Assembly: GCA_017616675.1 (NCBI GenBank)
Contig: JAFZXR010000025.1
Span: forward strand, 1-64,000
Reading direction: 5' to 3'
Origin: Bacteroidales bacterium
GTDB taxonomy: Bacteria > Bacteroidota > Bacteroidia > Bacteroidales > F082
DNA: 64,000 nucleotides
The position numbers were made by a program, and so were the translations under genes. Positions 1-9,821 of the stretch are shown here, one piece after another. The stretch's first letter is position 1. Every line of letters begins with the position of its first letter. Under the pieces are notes generated by a model that saw nothing but the letters and a program-made list of their open reading frames with translations, had not been told where the DNA came from and ran no database searches.

Positions 1-681
1 ATCATCAACACAGGTGAGGATAACTACTTGACAACCGCTGACGCTGTTGAGGCTGCACACACAGTTTTGGCATCAGACCTTATCAACGAACAGCTTGCAT
101 TTTCGGCAGGTTTGAAGGAAGAGCAGATGGGCTTGGGTCACGCTTTCGAGATGGACCCGATGCTTGAAAACGGCTTCCTCCTTGAGCTCGCACAGGCTCA
201 GATGACACGTGAGATCTTCCCGAAAGCTACTTTGAAATACATGCCTCCGACCAAGTTCATGACAGGTAACATCTTCCGCGGCCACATCCAGGATGCCTTG
301 TTCAACATGATTGGCATCTGGACACACCAGGGAATCCAGCTGCTCGGTATGCCTACCGAGGCTATTCACACTCCGTTTATGAGCGACCGTTACCTATCAA
401 TCGAGAACGCTAAATACATCTTCAACAACATGCACAGCATTGGCGAAGAGATGCAGTTCCGTGAAGGTGGCATCTGCCGTGAACGTGCTAAATTAGTGCT
501 AAACAACACAATAGCACTTCTCGAGGAAATCGTGAAAGAAGGCTTGTTCACAGCTCTCGAAAAAGGTATCTTCGGTGATGTGAAACGTCCGAAGAACGGC
601 GGTAAAGGTCTCGAAGGCGTCACTCAGAAGGGTGAGAACTATTATAATCCATTTGTTGAAATCATGAAAGGGAAAAGATAA
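1..681 (+). CDS. kamD: Lysine 5,6-aminomutase alpha subunit, C-terminal part (gene cut by window start)
   Basis: The reading frame is open from base 1, so only the last 226 residues are present, against about 520 in the full family. KamD with its B12-binding partner KamE moves the terminal amino group of D-lysine (or beta-lysine) using adenosylcobalamin and PLP, a step of anaerobic lysine fermentation. The fragment contains the family stretches NTGEDNYLTTADA, GLGHAFEMDP, KYMPPTKFMTGN, HTPFMSDR and the C-terminal ENYYNPFVE, which I recognise from clostridial KamD. The stop overlaps the start of the next gene by one base (TAATG), so the two are probably cotranscribed. KamE does not follow, as it does in the clostridial order, and must lie upstream or elsewhere if present. 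Confidence 0.9.
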   Translation: MINTGEDNYLTTADAVEAAHTVLASDLINEQLAFSAGLKEEQMGLGHAFEMDPMLENGFLLELAQAQMTREIFPKATLKYMPPTKFMTGNIFRGHIQDALFNMIGIWTHQGIQLLGMPTEAIHTPFMSDRYLSIENAKYIFNNMHSIGEEMQFREGGICRERAKLVLNNTIALLEEIVKEGLFTALEKGIFGDVKRPKNGGKGLEGVTQKGENYYNPFVEIMKGKR

Positions 682-2807
682 TGAAGTTTAAAACCGCATT
701 ATTAATAATAGGTGTAATGGCGATGTTATCATCTTGCGATTCACGTTATAAGATTAAAGAGTATCCGAAGGCAGACCGCGACGATGTCGTGGACGTTTAT
801 TTTGGAACAGAGGTCGCTGACCCATATCGTTGGCTCGAAAACGACACTTCGGCGGCGACGAACGCTTGGGTTGAGGCCCAGAGAGCTCTCACCGACGAGT
901 ATCTCAGCCATATCCCGTTGAGGGAAAAGATAAAAGAGCGCTTGACGCAAATTGCTAACTATGAACGTTATGGCGTTCCGTCGAAACGTTTTGGAAAATA
1001 TTTCTACAGCAAGAACGACGGTCTGCAGAACCAGAGCGTGTATTACATGCAGGATGCTGACGGCGGCGAGCCGGAGGTGCTTTTAGATCCGAATAAGCTC
1101 TCTGACGATGGCACCGTGTCGCTTGGTGGGATGAGCATGTCGAACGACGGCAAATATCTCGCTTACACCATACAGCGCAGCGGTTCCGACTGGGTTGAGA
1201 TTTATGTGAAAGACATTGCCACGAAGGAGTTGCTTCCTGACCATATCGAATGGGCTAAGTTTACCGGTGCCAGCTGGTATAAAGACGGATTCTTCTATGC
1301 GGCCTACGACAAGCCGGTGGCAGGCAAGGAGTTCTCCAATGTCAACGAGAATCATAAGATTTACTATCATAAGCTCGGCGAGCCGCAGGAAAACGACCAG
1401 CTGTTCTACGAAAATCCCGCGCAGCCACGTTATTTCCACAGCGTTGGCGTGAGCGACGACGAGCACTATATGTTCCTCGAGGAGAGCGGTCAGGGTGCAG
1501 GCGCGACCCTGTGGCTGCGCGACATGACCGACCCGAAAGGGGAGTTCGTGCAGATTGCATTTGACATGGATTATCAGTATTATCCTATCGACATCATCGA
1601 CGGAAAGCTTTACATCATGACAAACTACGACGCGCCGAAAGGCATGGTTTGTGTAGTAAATGTTGATGATTTGCACAAGGCATCGATTGAAAACTGGGAG
1701 GTTTTGATTCCTGAATCGGATAATGTTCTCGCATCGGCACAGCTGGGAGCAGGCAAGCTCATCCTGACATACGATCAGGATGCTGCCAACCACGCATACG
1801 TGTATGAACTCGACGGCACCTTGAAACACGAGATTGAGTTCCCGACATTCGGCTCGACCGGAATTGTGAGCCGCTACGAGGAACCTGAGATTTTCTACGC
1901 TTTCACATCGTTCACATTCCCGACGACCATCTACAAATACGATATCGAGTCGAACACTTCGGAGGTGTTCCGTGCACCTAAGGTCGACTTCAATCCTGAG
2001 GATTACACCACCGAGCAGGTGTTCTTTGCCAGCAAGGACGGCACGCGTGTCCCGATGTTCCTGACTTACAGGAAAGACCTCAAGAAGAACGGCAAGAACC
2101 CGACTCTGCTTTATGGCTACGGCGGCTTCAACATCACGTTGAATCCCGGTTTCTCGGTGATGCGCATCCCGTTCCTCGAGATGGGCGGCGTTTATGCCAT
2201 GGCTAACCTCCGTGGCGGCAACGAATACGGTGAGGAGTGGCACTTGGCAGGCACAAAGTTGCAGAAGCAGAATGTGTTTGACGACTTTATCGCTGCAGCT
2301 GAATATCTTATTGATAATCAATATACTTCGCCTGATTATCTTGCTATCAACGGTGGCTCTAATGGAGGCTTGCTGGTCGGCGCTGTCGTCAACCAGCGTC
2401 CGGAGCTGTTCCGCGTGGCGGTGCCTCAGGTGGGAGTGATGGACATGTTGCGTTACCATCTGTTTACAATAGGTTGGAACTGGGCCAGCGATTACGGCAC
2501 CAGCGAAGACAGCGAGGAGATGTTCGAGGCATTGTATGCCTATTCGCCGCTGCATACCATCAAGAGCGGCAAGGATGTGCATTATCCTGCCATCATGGTG
2601 ACGACCGCCGACCATGACGACCGCGTGGTCCCGGCTCACTCGTTCAAATATGCGGCTACACTGCAGGCGGCTGAGACCGGCGATGAGCCGAAGATCATCC
2701 GCATCGACAGCAAAGCCGGACACGGGGGCGGCAAACCGATGACGAAGGTCATCGAGGAGCAAGCCGACATCTACGCTTTCATACTTTATAATATGGGAAT
2801 TAAGTAA
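681..2807 (+). CDS. Prolyl oligopeptidase (S9A family), lipoprotein
   Basis: A 708-residue serine peptidase that cleaves short peptides after proline. The N-terminus MKFKTALLIIGVMAMLSSC is a lipoprotein signal with its lipobox Cys at residue 19, so the enzyme is exported and membrane-anchored. The N-terminal half fits the beta-propeller (DPYRWLE near residue 50), and the C-terminal alpha/beta hydrolase carries the triad: Ser560 in GGSNGG, Asp647 in ADHDDRV and His681 in AGHGGG. Spacing matches the family. It overlaps kamD by one base, which suggests joint expression of peptide breakdown and lysine fermentation, though that link is inferred. Confidence 0.93.
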   Translation: MKFKTALLIIGVMAMLSSCDSRYKIKEYPKADRDDVVDVYFGTEVADPYRWLENDTSAATNAWVEAQRALTDEYLSHIPLREKIKERLTQIANYERYGVPSKRFGKYFYSKNDGLQNQSVYYMQDADGGEPEVLLDPNKLSDDGTVSLGGMSMSNDGKYLAYTIQRSGSDWVEIYVKDIATKELLPDHIEWAKFTGASWYKDGFFYAAYDKPVAGKEFSNVNENHKIYYHKLGEPQENDQLFYENPAQPRYFHSVGVSDDEHYMFLEESGQGAGATLWLRDMTDPKGEFVQIAFDMDYQYYPIDIIDGKLYIMTNYDAPKGMVCVVNVDDLHKASIENWEVLIPESDNVLASAQLGAGKLILTYDQDAANHAYVYELDGTLKHEIEFPTFGSTGIVSRYEEPEIFYAFTSFTFPTTIYKYDIESNTSEVFRAPKVDFNPEDYTTEQVFFASKDGTRVPMFLTYRKDLKKNGKNPTLLYGYGGFNITLNPGFSVMRIPFLEMGGVYAMANLRGGNEYGEEWHLAGTKLQKQNVFDDFIAAAEYLIDNQYTSPDYLAINGGSNGGLLVGAVVNQRPELFRVAVPQVGVMDMLRYHLFTIGWNWASDYGTSEDSEEMFEALYAYSPLHTIKSGKDVHYPAIMVTTADHDDRVVPAHSFKYAATLQAAETGDEPKIIRIDSKAGHGGGKPMTKVIEEQADIYAFILYNMGIK

Positions 2808-2844
2808 CTTATTGATATTCATATATTTAGAAAAATTTAACACG

Positions 2845-3861
2845 ATGAGATTCAAACATTTATTATTTATTCCTTTATCAATATTATTGATAGGATGTGG
2901 TGACAATTCGAATCAGCAGGTCTACGACCCTGTCATCCCTGTTGAGATCGCCGTTGTTAACTTCGCCGACGGAACTAATTTCCGCAATTATGTCGGTTCG
3001 ATAAAGAGCGAGGTTAAGGTTTCGCTGTCGTTCCATTTGGGTGGCAACCTTACCGACATTTATGTTCATAACGGACAGAAGGTGAAGAAAGGCGCCATCA
3101 TCGCCAAGGTTGACGAGACCACGGCAAAGAGCTTGCACGACGCGGCATTGGCATCGTTGAATCAGGCTGAAGACGGCTACAAACGTCTGAAGAAAGTCCA
3201 CGAAGAAGGCGGCATCAGTGATGTGCGCTGGGTTCAGATGGAGACAGACCTCGAGAAAGCCCGTCAGACCGAGATTTCGACACGAAAGAATCTCGAAGAC
3301 TGCACCATCTACGCGCCTCAGGACGGCATCATCAGCATGGAAGATCATGTAGTCGGTCAGCTGATGCGTCCGTCGGAGACGTTCTGTAATCTCATCGATA
3401 TGAATAAATTTGTCGTAGAATTCACCGTTCCTGAAAAGGAAGTGGGAATGATAAACATTGGTGACAAAGCTTGGGCTGAGATTCAAGCTCTCGACATCGA
3501 GGATGAAGAGGTTGTCATTTCCGACAAGGCCATAGTTTCCAATCCTTTCGGACATACCTACACTGTGAAGGCCAAGATTGACCTTCAGGGTAAAGAGGCG
3601 CTGCCGGGCATGGTGGCTAAGGTCCGTATCAACTCGACAGCATTGTCGGGCATCGTTGTGCCGGCATCGTGCGTGCAGACTGTGGCCGACGGATTGTCGG
3701 TGTGGGCACTGAAAGACGGCAAGTCATACCGTCGCATCATCGAGGTGAGCGACTTCGTGAAGAACGGCGTGCTCGTCCAGAAAGGTCTGAACGATGGCGA
3801 TACAATCGTCACTGTGGGCTATCAGAAACTTTACAACGGAGCTAAAGTCTCTTTTAAATAA
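2845..3861 (+). CDS. RND efflux periplasmic adaptor (membrane fusion protein), lipoprotein
   Basis: A 338-residue HlyD/AcrA-type adaptor that links an inner-membrane RND pump to an outer-membrane channel. I place the start at the ATG at 2845 because it yields a clean lipoprotein signal, MRFKHLLFIPLSILLIGC; an in-frame upstream ATG at 2812 would add 11 residues ahead of it. Visible parts are a biotinyl/lipoyl-like region (VHNGQKVKKGAIIAKVDE), a helical hairpin (about residues 100-150), its second half (IYAPQDGIISMEDHVVGQ) and the beta-barrel/membrane-proximal domain at the end. It is followed after 25 bases by the pump and then a TolC-like gene, giving a complete tripartite set. Substrate unknown. 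Confidence 0.93.
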   Translation: MRFKHLLFIPLSILLIGCGDNSNQQVYDPVIPVEIAVVNFADGTNFRNYVGSIKSEVKVSLSFHLGGNLTDIYVHNGQKVKKGAIIAKVDETTAKSLHDAALASLNQAEDGYKRLKKVHEEGGISDVRWVQMETDLEKARQTEISTRKNLEDCTIYAPQDGIISMEDHVVGQLMRPSETFCNLIDMNKFVVEFTVPEKEVGMINIGDKAWAEIQALDIEDEEVVISDKAIVSNPFGHTYTVKAKIDLQGKEALPGMVAKVRINSTALSGIVVPASCVQTVADGLSVWALKDGKSYRRIIEVSDFVKNGVLVQKGLNDGDTIVTVGYQKLYNGAKVSFK

Positions 3862-3886
3862 TTGATAATCAGTAAATTAGAGATTT

Positions 3887-6800
3887 ATGGCTCAAAAAAG
3901 AAATATTGTTGAAGCTGCGATGAGGAACCACACCCTGGTGGCCTTTTTCGTGGTGGTTATCGTGATTTTCGGCTTCTTCGCCCTTCCTCGATTGAAGAAG
4001 AACGAGTTTCCGGATGTCACGATACGCACCGGCGTGGTAGCTGTCGTTTACCCCGGTGCTACTGCCGACGAGATAGAGCAGAGGGTGGCTGGCGTCACCG
4101 AGCAGTATCTGTTCACGTTCAGCGATGTGGACAAAACCAAGACTTATTCGTATTCAAAGGACGGGATGCTCGTCATCATCGTCAACCTGAACAACGACTG
4201 TGACGACGCCAAGATGACGTGGTCGCGTATCCGTCAGGGGTTGGTGCTGTTCCGTCAGACTGACCTGCCGAAAGGCGTTATCGCCACGGCTGTCATCGAC
4301 GACTTCGGTAATGCTTCGTCGTTGCTGTTGGCTATCGAGAGTGACCAGCGTTCGTCGCGCGAGTTGCGTGAGTTTGCCGATAAACTCTCGGAGAAGCTGC
4401 GTACCATCCCGACGATGGGTAACATCAAGATTGTGGGCGAGCAGAAGGAAGAGATCGCGGTGTATATGGATCCGGCTCGCATGACTCAGTATGCAGTGTC
4501 GCCTTCGATGGTGACGGCTGAGCTCGCTGCACACAGCTTGCGTACCGTTTCGGGTGTGGTCGATAACCTTGAAGGTCAAGCACTTATACATGTTGATGTC
4601 CCGATTGATGACCTGTATCAGCTTTATGAACTCGTAGTGTTTTCTGATCCTGTCACTGGTCAGATAGTGAAGCTCCGCGACGTGGCACGTCTCGAGCGTC
4701 GCTATCAGGAATCATCACAATATATTCAGTATTCCGACAGTCTGGTCGACAACAACCGCTGTCTGATTTTCTCGATGGAGATGCGTCCGGGCTACAACGT
4801 GGTGGCATTCGGCGAGGAGGTGAACAAAAAGATCGACGCCTTCCTGAAGACCGCTCCGCCTGATATCAAGGTGCATCGCATCACCGACCAGCCTGTTGTT
4901 GTCAACAAGTCGGTGCTGTCGTTCCTGAGAGACCTCATCGAGGCTATCCTCATCGTTATCCTTGTGATGCTCATGCTGTTCCCGCTGAGGACCGCGTTGG
5001 TGTCGTCGACATCGGTGCCGGTGTGTATCGCAGCGGCTTGGGCAATAATGTTATTGCTGGGAATAGAACTTAATACCGTCACTTTGGCGGCTCTCATCGT
5101 CGTTTTGGGTATGATTGTCGACGACTCAGTTGTCGTGATTGACGGTTATTCCGACATGCTAAGCGAGGGGCACTCGCGATGGTATTCGGCGGCCGTCTCC
5201 ACCAAGACTCTCATGTCGTCGATGCTCATCGCCACATGCTCGATCTCGTGTATGTTCTTCCCGATGCTGGCGTTGATGAAAGGCACCAGCATGGGTGACT
5301 TCGTGAAGTTGTTCCCGTGGGCAATCTTCATCACCTTGGCATGCAGTTTCTTCTATGCCATCTGGGTCATCCCGTTCATGTCGGCGAGGATGATAGCACC
5401 TCCGAATCCTAACAAACAGTCGCGTTTCGAGAAGATTCAGGCTAAGTTCTTCGAGATACTTCAGAACAGTTATAAAAAGCTTCTCAACCTCTGTTTCCGT
5501 CATAAATGGGCCACAGTTTTCGTGGCGCTGGCATCGGTGGTCATCGGAGGTCTGATATTCACCAGAATCAACATCCAGATGCTGCCTAAGGCCGAGCGCG
5601 ACAGCTTTGCCGTTGAGATACATCTCGCTTATGGCAGCTCGATAGAGGAGACGGCCGCCGTGGCTGACTCTCTGACGAAAATCCTGAAGGCCGACAGCCG
5701 TGTGAAGTCGGTGACGGCGTTCCTCGGAATGGCATCGCCACGTTTCCACATGACGTATGCTCCTGAGCCTACGCCGACAAACGCCTACGCACAGTTTATC
5801 GTGATAACAGAGTCGGATGAGGCAACGAAGGCGATGATGAACGAATATTCGCAGAAGTTTGAGAATACTTTCCCGATAGCGCAGATCCGTTTCAAACAGA
5901 TGGACTACCAGATTGTGAACGCGCCTGTTGAGTATTACATCTCGGGCGACGACTACGATCAGCTGAGCATCGTAGCCGACTCCATCAAGTCGTTCATGAA
6001 ACGCAGTCCGAACCTGTTCTTTGTGCATTCCGATTTCGATGAGACGGAGGAGGTTATCGAGGTTGAACTCGATGTCGACGAGGCTTGTCGTCTCGGCGTG
6101 ACGCAGTCGGTGCTGTCGGTGTATCTCGCCGGCTCTCTGTCGGGAAGCAGCATCGTCTCGTTGTGGGAGGGAGGCTATAACCTTCACACGACAGTCTACA
6201 CCGAAGGCGTGCATCATATTGATTATGAAGGACTTGGCGATATGTTAATTCCGACATCACATCCAGGTCAGTGGGTGCCTTTGCGACAGGTGGCGAAGCT
6301 CGTGCCTCAGTTCAAGCACAATAACCTGCCTCACCGCAACGGAATGAAATGTATCACCGTGGCAGCCGACGTCATGCCGGGAGCCGGACAGCTCAAGGAA
6401 TTCAGCAATATCGACAAATATATCGAAACGCTTGGTGTTTCAGATGATATCCTCATCGAAAAAGGCGGCTCGATGGCTGTCACGGTAGAGACGATGCCAT
6501 CGCTTATCCAGTCGATTGTTGCTGCTATCGTGGTGATGTTTATTGTGCTGATTTTCCACTATAAGAAGATTGGTATTTCGATGCTATCTCTCTCAGTATC
6601 AGTGCTTTGCATCTTCGGCTCAACATTGGGTTTATGGATGTTCGGACTCGATATGTCGGTCACGGCGATCTTGGGTGTCATCTCGCTCATCGGTATCATC
6701 GTGCGTAATGCCATCATCATGTACGACTATGCCGCTGAGTTACGTACAAAGGAGCGTGTTTCGGTGCATCAGGCGGCTTATGAGGCCGGTCTGCGCCGTA

Positions 6801-7084
6801 TGAGGCCTATCTTCTTAACCTCAGCAACGACAGCTCTTGGCGTCATCCCGATGATTTTGGCGAAGACATTGCTTTGGGAGCCAATGGGCGTGGTGATCTG
6901 CTTCGGCACAATCCTCACGTTCCCGCTTGTGGTGACGGTGCTTCCGGTGGCTTACTGCCTGGCATTCGACGCTGGCGAACACGATAAGAAAGTGTTGGAA
7001 AGATTCAATCTTAGATTCTTGAAAAACCTTGACAGACGTGATAAACGTCACGAGAAATGGAATAAAGAACATAATAATGAATAA
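3887..7084 (+). CDS. RND efflux pump, inner-membrane permease
   Basis: A 1,065-residue proton-driven exporter of the AcrB/HAE family, with the usual duplicated layout: one TM helix, a large periplasmic loop, a TM bundle, then the same again. The N-terminal helix (NHTLVAFFVVVIVIFGFFALP) and the TM4 proton-relay motif with paired Asp (GMIVDDSVVVIDGY) are visible, and the second half holds the matching VRNAIIMYDYA segment. It lies between its adaptor and the TolC-like channel in one operon. The family could export drugs, bile acids or metabolites; the sequence does not tell which. No adjacent regulator gene is present. Confidence 0.95.
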   Translation: MAQKRNIVEAAMRNHTLVAFFVVVIVIFGFFALPRLKKNEFPDVTIRTGVVAVVYPGATADEIEQRVAGVTEQYLFTFSDVDKTKTYSYSKDGMLVIIVNLNNDCDDAKMTWSRIRQGLVLFRQTDLPKGVIATAVIDDFGNASSLLLAIESDQRSSRELREFADKLSEKLRTIPTMGNIKIVGEQKEEIAVYMDPARMTQYAVSPSMVTAELAAHSLRTVSGVVDNLEGQALIHVDVPIDDLYQLYELVVFSDPVTGQIVKLRDVARLERRYQESSQYIQYSDSLVDNNRCLIFSMEMRPGYNVVAFGEEVNKKIDAFLKTAPPDIKVHRITDQPVVVNKSVLSFLRDLIEAILIVILVMLMLFPLRTALVSSTSVPVCIAAAWAIMLLLGIELNTVTLAALIVVLGMIVDDSVVVIDGYSDMLSEGHSRWYSAAVSTKTLMSSMLIATCSISCMFFPMLALMKGTSMGDFVKLFPWAIFITLACSFFYAIWVIPFMSARMIAPPNPNKQSRFEKIQAKFFEILQNSYKKLLNLCFRHKWATVFVALASVVIGGLIFTRINIQMLPKAERDSFAVEIHLAYGSSIEETAAVADSLTKILKADSRVKSVTAFLGMASPRFHMTYAPEPTPTNAYAQFIVITESDEATKAMMNEYSQKFENTFPIAQIRFKQMDYQIVNAPVEYYISGDDYDQLSIVADSIKSFMKRSPNLFFVHSDFDETEEVIEVELDVDEACRLGVTQSVLSVYLAGSLSGSSIVSLWEGGYNLHTTVYTEGVHHIDYEGLGDMLIPTSHPGQWVPLRQVAKLVPQFKHNNLPHRNGMKCITVAADVMPGAGQLKEFSNIDKYIETLGVSDDILIEKGGSMAVTVETMPSLIQSIVAAIVVMFIVLIFHYKKIGISMLSLSVSVLCIFGSTLGLWMFGLDMSVTAILGVISLIGIIVRNAIIMYDYAAELRTKERVSVHQAAYEAGLRRMRPIFLTSATTALGVIPMILAKTLLWEPMGVVICFGTILTFPLVVTVLPVAYCLAFDAGEHDKKVLERFNLRFLKNLDRRDKRHEKWNKEHNNE

Positions 7085-7088
7085 TGCT

Positions 7089-8417
7089 ATGAAAAGATAT
7101 ATTTTGATATTAGTTTTGGCATTTCTGACCTTGGGTCTGACAGCGCAAAATGCTGATGTTCTTACCCTTGACTCGTGTTTTGCCCTTGCAAGAGCCAACA
7201 ATGCGCAATTTAAGACCAATCAGATTGAGATTGAGAAGGCTCAGGAGGTCAAAAAACAGGTGTTTACCAAGTATTTTCCTCAGGTAAGTCTGAATTATGT
7301 GGCATATTATGCCAAAAATCCAATCATTGAATACGGTGTCGATGACATTCACGATGAGTTTGGCCTTATCTTGAAGACCATCATTGAGTTTTTGAATGAT
7401 GCCGGCATGGATATCCCTGAAAAGATTGAGCTGATGAAAAAAGGTCACAGCGTCAGCGCTATGGCGATACAACCAATCTTTGTCGGCGGACGTATAGTGA
7501 ATGGTAACAAACTCGCAAAGCTAGGCATAGAGGCGGCTGAATTGAAGGCCGAGGTTTCGGAACGCGATGTGATGGAAAGCATCGAGTCGTCGTATTATCT
7601 CGTGGTCGGACTGAAGTCTAAAGTTGCTACCATTGAGTCGGCACTGACGTTGATTGACTCGCTGGAACACAGCGTCGACGTGGCGTTGGAAGCAGGTCTG
7701 GTCACTAAAAACGACAAGCTGCGTGTTGACCTGGAACGTAATAAATACGAGGCTTTACAGCTGCAGCTGAACAACGGGATAGTGCTGGCTTCGCAGCTTC
7801 TTTGTCAGGAAATAGGCATCGATTATCCTGAAGAAGGTTTGAATCTTGACGAAAATCCTGAAGATGGCGATAATGTTACTGAAAACGACAATTATGAACG
7901 TCCGGAGGTGAGGTTGCTTCAGCTTCAGATCGATGCTGAGAATTACAATAAAAAACTCACGAGAGGCGAGGCCATGCCTGAAGTCGCTGTGGGAGCAATG
8001 CTTTCGTATGGCAATTTGATTAAGGATTATAAGGGCAATGCCTTTGTGTTTGCTAAGGTTTCGGTACCGCTGACGCAGTGGTGGGAGACATCGCATAAGA
8101 TCAAAGAGCATAACTTCAAGATTGAAGAATATGAGATTCAGCAGCAAGACCTGATGCAGAAGATGTCGTTGCAGGAAAAACAGGCGTATAACCAGATGAT
8201 CGAGGCCGAGGCCCTGCTTCAGTCGGATCAGGCCGCATTGGATATGGCTCAGGAAAACTATCGTGTCGCCGAGCTTAATTATCGTGCCGGCATGAACACC
8301 ATCACCGATGTCTTGGAGGCCAACTCGCTGCTTCTGCAGGCACAAAATGCCATAACCGACAGACAAATCACCTACGTGTCGGCCCGTCGCAGATATCACG
8401 ATTTGACAGGAAAATAA
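7089..8417 (+). CDS. TolC-family outer-membrane efflux channel
   Basis: About 442 residues, completing the tripartite efflux system. I favour the ATG at 7089, which gives a signal peptide MKRYILILVLAFLTLGLTAQ with likely cleavage after the AQ; an ATG at 7077 would add four residues and overlap the pump gene by eight bases. Two OEP-type halves are recognisable: DSCFALARANNAQFKTNQIE near the N-terminus, and a long helical region with YRVAELNYRAGMNTITDVLEA near the end, the usual OEP C-terminal signature. It is the last gene of the operon; the next gene converges six bases after its stop and no clear terminator hairpin separates them. Confidence 0.92.
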   Translation: MKRYILILVLAFLTLGLTAQNADVLTLDSCFALARANNAQFKTNQIEIEKAQEVKKQVFTKYFPQVSLNYVAYYAKNPIIEYGVDDIHDEFGLILKTIIEFLNDAGMDIPEKIELMKKGHSVSAMAIQPIFVGGRIVNGNKLAKLGIEAAELKAEVSERDVMESIESSYYLVVGLKSKVATIESALTLIDSLEHSVDVALEAGLVTKNDKLRVDLERNKYEALQLQLNNGIVLASQLLCQEIGIDYPEEGLNLDENPEDGDNVTENDNYERPEVRLLQLQIDAENYNKKLTRGEAMPEVAVGAMLSYGNLIKDYKGNAFVFAKVSVPLTQWWETSHKIKEHNFKIEEYEIQQQDLMQKMSLQEKQAYNQMIEAEALLQSDQAALDMAQENYRVAELNYRAGMNTITDVLEANSLLLQAQNAITDRQITYVSARRRYHDLTGK

Positions 8418-8423
8418 GGTGAT

Positions 8424-9746
8424 TTACTCGATTCCTCTCAGATCTTTATACAGCTGAACCGCATAAAGATCGGTCATGTTGGAGATGTAGTCAAGGACGA
8501 CTTGGATTTTCGAATACAAGTCGTCCTTTTCTGTCTTAAACTGATCGGGAATGATCGACATCAGGCGTCTGTGGTAGCCGCTGTCGGGCTCCAGCACAGC
8601 GTCGATGAACTCCTTCATCAGGCTGCCGATGATGTTGTAGCCTCTTACTTCAATCTTTACTACCGATGGATGCTTGTAAATGTTTGGCACTGAGAAACTT
8701 CTGCAGCCTTCGAGAGCGTCCTGTTCGAGCTTCGGAAGATGCGAGATGAGACTGTTTTTAAACGTTCCGGCCATGATGTCGTCGTAGTTTTCGATAAACA
8801 CCTTCGATACGCAGTCGACGAGCTTGTTGATGACCGTAGCGCGCAGGAATGCCATGCGTTCGTTGGAGTCGGTGACGGTCTTGAAGATATGCTCGCGACG
8901 CTCGAAGAACCAAGCCTCTTCGGGTCTTTCCTCGCTGAAGAACGCCGTGAAATGCTTGTCGATGTCGTCGGTCTGGATGATGCCGCGTTTGTGGGCGTCT
9001 TCCATGTCGAGGATGAGGTAGCATATGTCGTCGGCGGCCTCCATCATATATGAAAGCGGGTGACGGGCGTATATCGGCTTTGTGCTGTCGAGACGCGGTA
9101 TTCCGCAGCCTTCCATGACCTTCTCGAACTGCTCGATCTCGCTGTTGAAGACGTTATATTTCTTTCTATCTCCTTTGTCGAACGAAGGATATGGATATTT
9201 TATCAAGGTTGCCAATGAGGCGTAGGTGAGGGAGAGACCACCTTCGCGGCGACCGGCAAACTGGTGGGTGAGCTGACGGAAGGCGTTGGCGTTGCCTTCG
9301 AATGAGATGAGGTCAGACCATTGATACTCAGGGATTTGGCTCTGTAGTTTCTTGCCTTCGCCGTATTTGAAATAGCTGCTCATCGTCTCCTCGCCGGAAT
9401 GTCCGAAAGGGGGGTTGCCGAGGTCGTGGGCGAGACATGCTGTCGAGACGATGGTGTCGATGTCGTAGATCACCTCATGGAAATCGGGACCGTATTTATC
9501 GATGAGAAATTTCGACACTTTACGAGCTATCGAACGTCCTACGCTGGCCACTTCGAGGCTGTGTGTCAGTCGGTTATGCACGAGCTTGGCACCTGGCAAG
9601 GCGAAGACCTGCGTCTTGTTTTGCAGACGGTGGAAGATGTTGGAGAAGATTATTCGGTCATAATCTCTCTGAAACTCGTTTCTGATGTCGGCCACACTCT
9701 GTGCGCGAGCCTCACGTTTTGCTGATAAAAGCTGTTCCCAATTCAT
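8424..9746 (-). CDS. dgt: Deoxyguanosinetriphosphate triphosphohydrolase (dGTPase)
   Basis: A 440-residue HD-domain enzyme that cleaves dNTPs, classically dGTP, to the nucleoside and triphosphate, trimming nucleotide pools. The metal-binding and family motifs are present: LVHNRLTHSLEVASVGR, then LAHDLGNPPFGHSGEE, and later EAADDICYLILDMEDAHK. The ATG at 9746 gives the typical N-terminus (MNWEQLLSAKR); a TTG two codons upstream is less likely. The gene lies downstream of tsaD on the same strand, separated by a low-complexity repeat of about 70 bases, and converges on the TolC-like gene. Confidence 0.95.
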   Translation of the reverse strand: MNWEQLLSAKREARAQSVADIRNEFQRDYDRIIFSNIFHRLQNKTQVFALPGAKLVHNRLTHSLEVASVGRSIARKVSKFLIDKYGPDFHEVIYDIDTIVSTACLAHDLGNPPFGHSGEETMSSYFKYGEGKKLQSQIPEYQWSDLISFEGNANAFRQLTHQFAGRREGGLSLTYASLATLIKYPYPSFDKGDRKKYNVFNSEIEQFEKVMEGCGIPRLDSTKPIYARHPLSYMMEAADDICYLILDMEDAHKRGIIQTDDIDKHFTAFFSEERPEEAWFFERREHIFKTVTDSNERMAFLRATVINKLVDCVSKVFIENYDDIMAGTFKNSLISHLPKLEQDALEGCRSFSVPNIYKHPSVVKIEVRGYNIIGSLMKEFIDAVLEPDSGYHRRLMSIIPDQFKTEKDDLYSKIQVVLDYISNMTDLYAVQLYKDLRGIE

Positions 9747-9821
9747 ACTCAATAATTTACACTTTACACTTTCAACTCTAAACTTTAAAACTACTCTAAA
9801 CTCTACACTCTAAACTCTACA
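9747..9821. repeat. Low-complexity A/C/T tandem repeat between tsaD and dgt
   Basis: The plus strand reads as degenerate repeats of units such as ACTCTAAACTCTAC and TTACACTTTACACTTT. Two near-perfect 14-base copies of the first unit lie at about 9793-9821. It fills the whole spacer between two same-strand genes. Similar but different-sequence runs occur at 24493-24540 and 31138-31178. No promoter motif is seen in it. Confidence 0.7.

Noticed and set aside
1083..2906. Long open frame on the minus strand opposite the prolyl oligopeptidase
   Set aside because: It mirrors the codon pattern of a clear enzyme gene, is rich in His/Arg/Val as antisense frames are, and shows no family motif.
5159..6217. 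Minus-strand frame of 352 codons opposite the RND pump
   Set aside because: An antisense shadow; His/Arg-rich and without a credible start or motif.
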